DNA of 9,732 bases from SIG701 sp045123975. GTDB taxonomy: Bacteria > Bacillota > Clostridia > Oscillospirales > CAG-272. This document shows positions 1 through 5,539 of the stretch, one piece after another. Each line of letters opens with the position of its first letter. Position 1 is the stretch's first letter. The stretch is from positions 1 through 9,732 of the forward strand of contig JBGVKV010000050.1 of assembly GCA_045123975.1 (NCBI GenBank), given 5' to 3'. The notes beneath the pieces are model-generated. The model did not search any database, was not told where the DNA came from, and was given only the letters and a program-made list of their open reading frames with translations. Made by a program: the position numbers and the translations under genes.

Positions 1-340
1 AGTCAATGGATATACCGAAGAGGGTATTCACGTTGGATACGAAAAAACCGGCGTACTTGAAGAGAAGCAAAATGCCGATATCCACGGTGAGTGCCGCAAG
101 GAGAGCGATTTTTGCACCGGGTTTACCGCGGTGCTTTTCCATGTACAGACAGCTGAGATAGCCTACAAATGCGGCGAGCAGAAGAAGAACGATCCGCTTA
201 GGTTCACCCCAGCCGTAAAACAACAGTGATACGGCGAGCAAAATATAGTTGCGCAGGGAAATACATTTGGGTGAAAGATGGTACACCGCCAAAAGAACAG
301 GCAAAAATATACCTAAGAACAACAAACCGGAGAAAACCAC
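1..340 (-). CDS. MBOAT family O-acyltransferase, AlgI/DltB-like (N-terminal part, cut by window edge)
   Basis: The 113 visible codons begin with GTG at 340 and read VVFSGLLFLGIFLPVLLAVY, then a short loop, YILLAVSLLFYGWGEPKRIV, a basic loop, and LLLFKYAGFFVSNVNTLFG. This is the characteristic start of AlgI-like membrane-bound O-acyltransferases (family pattern: hydrophobic start, 'LLFY.WGEP', then 'FKY..FF..N'). Three to four membrane segments are visible. The catalytic histidine region lies outside the window, so activity cannot be judged. Family members move acyl groups, usually acetyl, across the membrane onto exopolysaccharide, peptidoglycan or teichoic acid, often with an adjacent SGNH/AlgJ-type partner; such a partner would lie beyond base 1. 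The GTG start is supported by AAAGGAG at 348-354 with a 7-nt spacing. The gene has its own strong promoter and does not depend on topB transcription. The substrate cannot be called. Confidence 0.85.
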   Translation of the reverse strand, partial: MVFSGLLFLGIFLPVLLAVYHLSPKCISLRNYILLAVSLLFYGWGEPKRIVLLLLAAFVGYLSCLYMEKHRGKPGAKIALLAALTVDIGILLLFKYAGFFVSNVNTLFGISID

Positions 341-398
341 GGGGATGCTCCTTTCCGCGTGACGAGATTAGTAAACAAGGTATTATATATATGTAATA

Positions 399-427
399 AT
401 TATAGCCGTTTGCTGAATAAATGTCAA
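399..427 (-). promoter_or_regulatory. Consensus sigma-A promoter for the MBOAT gene
   Basis: On the minus strand, TTGACA (422-427) is followed by a 17-nt spacer (405-421) and TATAAT (399-404). Both hexamers match the vegetative consensus exactly at optimal spacing. Transcription would start around 390-393 and leave a roughly 50-nt A/T-rich leader before the GTG at 340. It lies just downstream of the topB terminator, so the MBOAT gene is an independent unit. Confidence 0.9.
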
Positions 428-458
428 TAACAGAGCCGCATCGGTATAGGATAAAAGG

Positions 459-489
459 AAAAGCCGCAGGATTACTCCATGCGGCTTTT
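459..489 (-). terminator. Intrinsic terminator of topB
   Basis: Inverted repeat: arms 459-468 and 480-489 (10 bp, core AAGCCGCA/TGCGGCTT) around an 11-nt loop. On the minus strand the 3' arm ends in TTTT and is followed by CCTTTTAT. It sits about 30 nt past the topB stop. It is also T-rich on the plus side, so it could act in both directions, but no plus-strand gene ends here. Confidence 0.85.
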
Positions 490-518
490 TGCTATATGTG
501 TTCAGATAGAATCGGCAC

Positions 519-2639
519 TTAAAAGTCAAACTTGATTTCACCGTTTTCCAGCTTCAGGGCGGCGTCAAAGGACTTGCCGTTTTTCTTGGATACAAACCCG
601 CGCAGCACCGGTGTGCGTCCCTCCCGCAAAAGCTGTTCCACAGCGGATTTGGGAACGGCACGGCCACACAGAGGGGAAAACAAACCAAACTTGCACCCGT
701 CCTTATAGCCGCGGCATCCGTATCCCCGCTTGGTGCGGCGGACCTCCTGCCCGCACAGCGGGCATAAGCCCACAATATCGCCGAAAAATCCAATGTCTGT
801 GTCCTCGTCCGGGGAGGTGGGTTTGGCTTCGAAAATGCGTGCAATTTCACTCTCCGCAATATGCAGACTGTCTTCGATGGTGGATTCGCCGCGGAAAACC
901 CGTTTCAGAGAACGGCCCACGTCCGCCGTCTTGTATTTGTCCATGCTGATGCCCATATGCGTGAGCGATTCAATGAGGAATTCTCCCTCGGGCAGGATGC
1001 GGTATACGTCCTTTTTCAATTCGATGTATCCCGATTTACGGGCATTGTCAATGATGCCCGTACGGGTGGCTTCCGTACCCAATTCCAATCCCTCAAAGAT
1101 GGCGCGATACTCCTCGGTATCGTCGGAGGAATCCTCGGCGGATTTTGCCTTATCCTCCCGGAATGGATTTTTCAAATAGTTATTCAGCGTTTCAATGGTG
1201 TAGTGCTTGGGCGGGGAGGTTTCCTTCTCTACGGGCCGGAAATCGATCTGCACCGTGTCGCCCTTATTCAAGGGAGGCAGGATCCGATCTTTCATGGTGG
1301 AGTCGTCGTATTTCATCCATCCGCGTTCCACAATGACGGTGCCCTTCAGGGTGAATTCTTCCAGATCCCCCACGGCAATTTTGATCTCCGTGCGGTGGGC
1401 AATACATTCCTCCGCACAGAATACCGCGGCAAAGCGGCGGAATACGGCGGAGTAAACCATCATCTCCCGCTCCGTAAGCTGGGCTTTGTTTGGTATCTTA
1501 TACGTGGGTGTCAGCGCCGAGTGGGATTCGATCTTGGAATCGTCAAAGATGCTTTTTCCTTCCTTGAACACCAGCGGATAGCCAAGCTTTTTCGCGTTCT
1601 CGATGATCTTTCGGATCTTGTCCTTTTCGGCCGTAGCCAGATATTCCGAGTTGGTACGGGGATAGGTCAGGTAACCTTTTTCGTACAGCCCCTGTACAAT
1701 CTCCAGACTTTCGGACATGGACATTTTGTATTTCTTTCCCAGGAAATTCTGCAGCTTGGAAAGGGAATAGAGCTTGCCCGGTGCGATCACGTCCTTCTTT
1801 TTCTTTACAGAGGTGACTACGGCGGTGGCGGAATTGTATTGCTGGCACAGTGCCTGCGCCCGGGATAGTTGATCCTTCGGGAACTTTTCCTTGCTTGTCA
1901 GCTCCACGGGAATGCCGTCCGTTTCCGCACGGCTGATGAGGGCGTAATAGATGTCCGGTACAAAATGGCGGATGGCCATATCCCGATCGTAGATGGCCCG
2001 GACGATGGGGACGATAACCCGTCCTACCCGCAAAAGAGAGCCGGTTTTCAAGGTGGCATAGCGGGTCAGATTCACCCCGTACAGCCAGTCGATATACGTC
2101 CGCGCAAAGCCCTCGTTGGCCAGATGATCGTATTCTCCGGCAGATTTCATCTCCGATAAAGCCTGGGAGATCGTTTCCGGTGTCTGGTCCGGCAGCCAAA
2201 GACGGTACTCCGGCTTTGGGGCAGCCCCCTCCATTGCGTGGGATACGCACAGACGGACGATGATCTCACCCTCACGGTCGGCGTCTCCCGCATTGACAAT
2301 GCGATCCACGTCGGGGCGAAGGCACAGGGTGCGGATGATTTCAAACTGCTTCCGGACGCCCGGGTCTACGGTGCCGTCTGCGTTTTTTCGCAATTCAAAG
2401 GTGAACGCTTGGGGAAAACAGGGCAGATTCCGCATGGTCCATCGTGTGCCGCCCTCCGGATCGGGGGCATATTTCTCAATATCGGAAAGGGAAAACAGGT
2501 GGCCGAAAGCCCAACTGATTAGATATTCACCGACTTCAATGTATCCGTCGTGCCGCCGGGGCGATATGCCGCAGTGATGACGGACACCGTCCGCGATATT
2601 CCGTGCCAGGGACGGTTTTTCCGCAATGATCAGTACCAT
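519..2639 (-). CDS. topB: Type IA DNA topoisomerase, topoisomerase III (TopB) class
   Basis: This 706-residue protein relaxes or decatenates DNA by single-strand passage. The Toprim domain starts at residue 1 (MVLIIAEKPSLARNI) with acidic residues E7, D119, D121 and E123 in the 'DADREGE' motif. The active-site tyrosine is Y326 in 'GYLTYPRTNS', followed by the 'HSALTPT' motif near 373. A C4 zinc ribbon (C626, C629, C642, C649) precedes a TopB-type tail (about 655-706, 'CGRAVPKSAVEQLL...LKGF-like...KFDF'). The start was placed at 2639 rather than the first in-frame ATG at 2747: AAAGGAG lies 8 nt upstream (2648-2654), the Toprim domain begins exactly there, and the extra 36 codons would run through the preceding terminator and promoter. 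The usual 'GRVQTP' strand-gate motif reads GRVIVP here (206-211). It is a stand-alone chromosomal gene, with no conjugation genes nearby. Confidence 0.93.
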   Translation of the reverse strand: MVLIIAEKPSLARNIADGVRHHCGISPRRHDGYIEVGEYLISWAFGHLFSLSDIEKYAPDPEGGTRWTMRNLPCFPQAFTFELRKNADGTVDPGVRKQFEIIRTLCLRPDVDRIVNAGDADREGEIIVRLCVSHAMEGAAPKPEYRLWLPDQTPETISQALSEMKSAGEYDHLANEGFARTYIDWLYGVNLTRYATLKTGSLLRVGRVIVPIVRAIYDRDMAIRHFVPDIYYALISRAETDGIPVELTSKEKFPKDQLSRAQALCQQYNSATAVVTSVKKKKDVIAPGKLYSLSKLQNFLGKKYKMSMSESLEIVQGLYEKGYLTYPRTNSEYLATAEKDKIRKIIENAKKLGYPLVFKEGKSIFDDSKIESHSALTPTYKIPNKAQLTEREMMVYSAVFRRFAAVFCAEECIAHRTEIKIAVGDLEEFTLKGTVIVERGWMKYDDSTMKDRILPPLNKGDTVQIDFRPVEKETSPPKHYTIETLNNYLKNPFREDKAKSAEDSSDDTEEYRAIFEGLELGTEATRTGIIDNARKSGYIELKKDVYRILPEGEFLIESLTHMGISMDKYKTADVGRSLKRVFRGESTIEDSLHIAESEIARIFEAKPTSPDEDTDIGFFGDIVGLCPLCGQEVRRTKRGYGCRGYKDGCKFGLFSPLCGRAVPKSAVEQLLREGRTPVLRGFVSKKNGKSFDAALKLENGEIKFDF

Positions 2640-2647
2640 ACCGTGCG

Positions 2648-2654
2648 CTCCTTT
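2648..2654 (-). promoter_or_regulatory. Ribosome binding site deciding the topB start
   Basis: AAAGGAG on the minus strand, 8 nt before the ATG at 2639. It fixes the start 36 codons inside the longest possible reading frame. Confidence 0.85.
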
Positions 2655-2675
2655 CCGTAAACAATTGTCCCTATA

Positions 2676-2704
2676 ATTATACACTTTTTCGACGAAAATT
2701 GCAA
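2676..2704 (-). promoter_or_regulatory. topB promoter
   Basis: TTGCAA (2699-2704, 4 of 6 consensus), a 17-nt spacer (2682-2698) and TATAAT (2676-2681, perfect) on the minus strand. The -35 box begins only a few bases beyond the U-tract of the htrA terminator, so the end of one unit and the start of the next are packed within about 60 bp. The predicted leader is about 30 nt. Confidence 0.8.
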
Positions 2705-2706
2705 GC

Positions 2707-2735
2707 AAAAACGGCCACCGGAATCGGTGACCGTT
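2707..2735 (-). terminator. Intrinsic terminator of htrA
   Basis: Minus-strand stem of 11 bp (arms 2725-2735 and 2710-2720, one G-T wobble, core CGGTCACCG / CGGTGGCCG) with a 4-nt loop, followed by a run of T. It starts about 11 nt past the htrA stop codon. Confidence 0.9.
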
Positions 2736-2746
2736 CTTATTGTTCA

Positions 2747-4183
2747 TTATTTCTCAAACTGAATATTGGGCGTGTATTCGTAGCAGGTGGCGGTTACTTC
2801 AATGAGCCGTCCGTTTCTGTACACGCTGAACGTGATCGTATCGCCCACGTTGTGGCTCTTCACAAGAGTGGAGATGTCGGAGATGGTGCTGATTTCCTTT
2901 CCGTCCATGGCAATGATGCGGTCGCGGATCTGGAATACGGTATCGTTCAGACCGGGCTCCATTTCCACTACGTAGATGCCGAGGGAGGGAAGGTTGTAGT
3001 ACAGCGCCTGCGTGATGCTGGAGGCCTGATAGAACGTGATTCCCAGCCAAGGCTTGCCGCTGACGTATCCCTGTGTCATCAGCTGCTCAGAGATGTTCAC
3101 CGCATCGTTGACGGGAATGGCAAAGCCGAGTCCCTCGATGCCGGTGCCGGAGGATTTTGCGTTTACGATGCCGATGAGCTCACCGGCCATATTGAACAGA
3201 CCGCCGCCGGAGTTGCCGGGATTGATGGCCGCATTGGTCTGCAGCAGGTTCATCAACGTGCCGTCCACGTTCACCTCGCGATCCAGAGCGCTGATGATAC
3301 CGTTGGTTACCGTACCGCCCAATTCGCCCAACGGGTTGCCTACGGCGATGACCTCCTCGCCTACGGCCAGCTTATCGCTGTCACCCATCACAGCGCAGGG
3401 GAAAGGCTTCACGCCGCCGTCGATCTTGATAATGGCGATATCGGAGTCCGCATCCGTGCCGATAACCTTTGCCACGTACTCATCACCGCTGGTCAGACGT
3501 ACGGTAATGGTATCCGCCACGCTGCCGCTGTCATCCACAATTACGTGATTGTTGGTAAGGACGTATCCGTCCTGGGTGATGATCACGCCTGAGCCGGCGC
3601 CGGAGGTGATATACTGGAAGCGATCACTGATCACGTATTCCGTTGTAATCTCCACCACGGTGTCCTTCACCAGATTCGCTACGTTATAGTAGGAGGAAGT
3701 ACCGCCGTCGGCAGACATACCGTTTGCCGGAGAGGTGGTGGACTGGTAGATCACGCTGGGATTGGTGTTTCCACCGATCTGGTCCGCTACGGGCGGGGGC
3801 GTATTTGTATCCGCGGTAGCCAGATAGGCGCCGAAGAAGCCGGATGCACAGGAGAGAAGGAGCGTGCAGATGCAAAGCACGGCTACCGCACCGGAGCTCA
3901 TGCCGTTTTTACTTTTCTTCTTGGGGGCCGGTGCCGGCGCGGGATTGTAGGGGGTATAGGTGTATCCGCCGGAGACCGGAGGCGTATAGGTGTTTTTTTC
4001 CTGCGCGGGAGCGGCAGGTTCTGTGGGTGCAGCAGGCTCCACGGGTGCGGCAGGCTCAGCAGGTGCAGCAGGTTCCACGGGTGCGGAATTGTCCTTATCG
4101 TCCTCCCGGGAGATCGGTTCCTCGGCGGGATTTGTGTTGTTATTCAGATTGTTTTCATTTTCGTCATGAAAAATGCCCAACAT
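2747..4183 (-). CDS. htrA: Membrane-anchored HtrA/DegP-like serine protease (S1C) with PDZ domain
   Basis: 478 residues. Residues 1-97 are a cytoplasmic, low-complexity region: an acidic Asn/Glu-rich start, four EPAAP repeats (36-59), then Tyr/Pro-rich sequence and KKKSK. One membrane segment spans about 98-121. The protease domain (about 165-365) carries the full triad: H213 in 'LTNNHVI', D248 in 'DSDIAIIKI' and S325 in 'NPGNSGGGLF'. A single PDZ domain follows (about 375-465). The layout matches Gram-positive HtrA/YkdA-type proteases, which degrade or refold misfolded proteins on the outer face of the membrane. The ATG at 4183 has AAAGGAG 6 nt upstream (4190-4196). The gene stands alone, with its own terminator and a probable promoter. 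In B. subtilis such genes answer to CssRS; no equivalent operator can be recognised here, but a perfect palindrome lies in the leader. Confidence 0.95.
   Translation of the reverse strand: MLGIFHDENENNLNNNTNPAEEPISREDDKDNSAPVEPAAPAEPAAPVEPAAPTEPAAPAQEKNTYTPPVSGGYTYTPYNPAPAPAPKKKSKNGMSSGAVAVLCICTLLLSCASGFFGAYLATADTNTPPPVADQIGGNTNPSVIYQSTTSPANGMSADGGTSSYYNVANLVKDTVVEITTEYVISDRFQYITSGAGSGVIITQDGYVLTNNHVIVDDSGSVADTITVRLTSGDEYVAKVIGTDADSDIAIIKIDGGVKPFPCAVMGDSDKLAVGEEVIAVGNPLGELGGTVTNGIISALDREVNVDGTLMNLLQTNAAINPGNSGGGLFNMAGELIGIVNAKSSGTGIEGLGFAIPVNDAVNISEQLMTQGYVSGKPWLGITFYQASSITQALYYNLPSLGIYVVEMEPGLNDTVFQIRDRIIAMDGKEISTISDISTLVKSHNVGDTITFSVYRNGRLIEVTATCYEYTPNIQFEK
4007..4078 (-). repeat. Four tandem 18-bp coding repeats (x-E-P-A-A-P) in htrA
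   Basis: Codons 36-59 of htrA are four copies of an 18-nt unit encoding VEPAAP, AEPAAP, VEPAAP and TEPAAP. The copies differ mostly at silent positions and at the first residue. They give a stiff, Pro/Ala-rich cytoplasmic spacer ahead of the membrane segment. Copy number could vary between strains by slippage. Confidence 0.9.
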
Positions 4184-4198
4184 AATAGACTCCTTTCA

Positions 4199-4212
4199 CA
4201 GAGAATTCTCTG
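4199..4212. promoter_or_regulatory. Perfect 14-bp palindrome in the htrA leader (possible operator)
   Basis: CAGAGAATTCTCTG is fully self-complementary. It lies between the likely -10 box (4228-4233) and the ribosome binding site (4190-4196), at about +10 to +25 of the transcript. The position suits a repressor site or a small hairpin next to the ribosome binding site. No regulator is recognised for this sequence. Confidence 0.4.
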
Positions 4213-4227
4213 CTTGATTATGAGTAT

Positions 4228-4233
4228 ATTATA
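4228..4233 (-). promoter_or_regulatory. htrA: Probable -10 box of htrA
   Basis: TATAAT on the minus strand (context GATATAATATAC), about 45 nt before the htrA start. No good TTGACA-like box lies 16-18 nt upstream, so the promoter may be activator-dependent or read by an alternative sigma factor, or this may be a chance A/T match. Confidence 0.5.
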
Positions 4234-4292
4234 TCGGGCAAATGTGATGGTTATTTGAACACGTGCAAAAATTTGCTTGAATGTTATGCGAG

Positions 4293-5393
4293 TCAGTCCA
4301 ACTCTACCGTTACGATAAAGCCGGAAGCGTTGTCGCCGGAGATCTCGTAATCCAGATCCGGCGGTACGGGAATGTAGGTAACGTCTCCCTCGGCCGCGGG
4401 CACGTAGTAGATCATATAACCCGACTCAGGCAGGCGGAATCCGTCGGTGACTTCCGTGGTGCCGTCGTCATGGATCAAAAGCCGGTCCGTGTTCCAGGTG
4501 AAGGTTTGCAGATACTGGTGGTATTCCTCAAAGCTGATATCCATTTCCGTGATCAGCCGTGCATGAGGTGCACCCACGTAGCGGTAGTGCCAGGGCTCGG
4601 AGGCGCAGCCGGTGATTTCCTGCATTTTCTCCGTGTAACGGAGAATAAAGCCGTAATCCGGTGCATGATCGATCAGCCAGGCGGCGTCCTCATACTCCGG
4701 GAAATAATACTGTCTTCCGTCGGCGAAGATGACCATATCGATGGCCAGACCGGCGTGATGCTCGCTGTTGCCTGGCAGGGCCACGTAAAGATCGGCCATC
4801 TCCTGTCCCTGGGATTTCACCCGGGAGTCGTACAGATCCTTCTGCACCTGATAGGATCGGAAGCCGCTGGTGACCAGGACCTTTTTGCACCCCGTAGCCT
4901 GCGCGAAATCCTCAAGCAGTGCATCAAAAACAGGAACGAGATCGGAATTCAGAGAAAGGGATATGGTACTGAGCTGATACACACGGTTTTTGTTGCTGTA
5001 CAAAGTGGTTTGCGGTTGCTCAAAATCAAAGTTGTAGGGATGGTCCCGATTGACGAGGATCAGATTTCCGGTATGCACCTCATCGTTGTTTTTCTTTACC
5101 GTCACGGAATCCGGCTCGGTGATGGGGGCCGGAGGCCCGATAAAGGCCATATCGTAGCTTTCCGTCAGTACGTCCACGTTGGGCGTGACGGCGGGCAGAG
5201 TGATGGACGGATCCAGAGGTGCGTCGGGATCGAAGGGGGCGTTTGGCAATTCCGCCTTGTTTCTTGCGGAGATGACGATCAGGGATACGAGGACCGCGGC
5301 CATAAACAGTATGGCGCACAGAAGGGTACCTGTAATGGAGGCGGACCGTTTTTGTTTATGGGCAGCTCTGGTGCTGTACGGATTATCGTTCAT
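4293..5393 (-). CDS. Membrane-anchored VanY-type D-alanyl-D-alanine carboxypeptidase (peptidase M15B)
   Basis: 366 residues. A short basic cytoplasmic tail precedes one membrane segment (about 20-42), then an Asp/Pro-rich linker (47-70). The M15B catalytic domain spans about 140-285: 'SGFRSYQVQ' (176-184), the zinc motif S-x-H-x(2)-G-x-A-x-D (S210, H212, D219), catalytic E266 and third zinc ligand H269 in 'EPWHYRYVG'. All the residues needed for a zinc D,D-peptidase are present. The enzyme would trim the terminal D-Ala from peptidoglycan stem peptides outside the membrane. No vanR/S/H/A/X neighbours are present, so a housekeeping wall role fits better than glycopeptide resistance. About 80 C-terminal residues (286-366) extend beyond the catalytic core and I do not recognise them. 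The start at 5393 is the only ATG upstream of the membrane segment, with an in-frame TGA two codons upstream; its ribosome binding site is weak (GGA). Confidence 0.9.
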   Translation of the reverse strand: MNDNPYSTRAAHKQKRSASITGTLLCAILFMAAVLVSLIVISARNKAELPNAPFDPDAPLDPSITLPAVTPNVDVLTESYDMAFIGPPAPITEPDSVTVKKNNDEVHTGNLILVNRDHPYNFDFEQPQTTLYSNKNRVYQLSTISLSLNSDLVPVFDALLEDFAQATGCKKVLVTSGFRSYQVQKDLYDSRVKSQGQEMADLYVALPGNSEHHAGLAIDMVIFADGRQYYFPEYEDAAWLIDHAPDYGFILRYTEKMQEITGCASEPWHYRYVGAPHARLITEMDISFEEYHQYLQTFTWNTDRLLIHDDGTTEVTDGFRLPESGYMIYYVPAAEGDVTYIPVPPDLDYEISGDNASGFIVTVELD

Positions 5394-5429
5394 AAATCAA
5401 CATTCCATAAAGTGAAAATAATATACTAT

Positions 5430-5458
5430 ATTGTACCGCACGGGCGGCGGAAAGTAAA
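5430..5458 (-). promoter_or_regulatory. Promoter of the carboxypeptidase gene
   Basis: TTTACT (5453-5458), a 17-nt spacer (5436-5452) and TACAAT (5430-5435) on the minus strand: 4 of 6 and 5 of 6 consensus positions at ideal spacing. It lies downstream of the pnp terminator, making the gene an independent unit. Confidence 0.7.
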
Positions 5459-5495
5459 GGGGCAATCCCAAATTCACCATTGAAGATTTCATAAA

Positions 5496-5523
5496 GAAAA
5501 GGGAAGAGCGAATAGCTCTTCCC
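5496..5523 (-). terminator. Intrinsic terminator of pnp
   Basis: Minus-strand perfect 9-bp stem GGGAAGAGC (5515-5523) / GCTCTTCCC (5501-5509) with a 5-nt loop, followed by TTTTCTTT. It begins about 17 nt past the pnp stop. Confidence 0.9.
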
Positions 5524-5539
5524 CAAATATTTCATTATA

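Noticed and set aside
2640..2747. N-terminal extension of topB to the ATG at 2747
   Set aside because: Those 36 codons overlap the htrA terminator and the topB promoter; the Toprim domain and a good ribosome binding site both indicate the start at 2639.
861..3592. Plus-strand frames of 335 codons (861-1868) and 297 codons (2699-3592) opposite topB and htrA
   Set aside because: Both are opposite well-supported genes, lack motifs and proper start signals, and the second begins inside the htrA terminator.
4264..4275. Short hairpin GCAAA-TT-TTTGC after the carboxypeptidase stop, considered as its terminator
   Set aside because: The stem is only 5 A/T-rich base pairs with a 2-nt loop and no following U-run. 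The carboxypeptidase transcript may read into htrA or end elsewhere.
4293..5393. Glycopeptide (vancomycin) resistance interpretation of the VanY-like gene
   Set aside because: No vanR, vanS, vanH, ligase or vanX homologue is in the window, and the gene lies among housekeeping genes with its own promoter and no mobile element signs.
4281..5483. A 400-codon plus-strand open frame antisense to the carboxypeptidase
   Set aside because: The minus-strand frame has the full M15B motif set, a membrane anchor, and a promoter; the antisense frame has no domain signature and runs through the promoter of the real gene.
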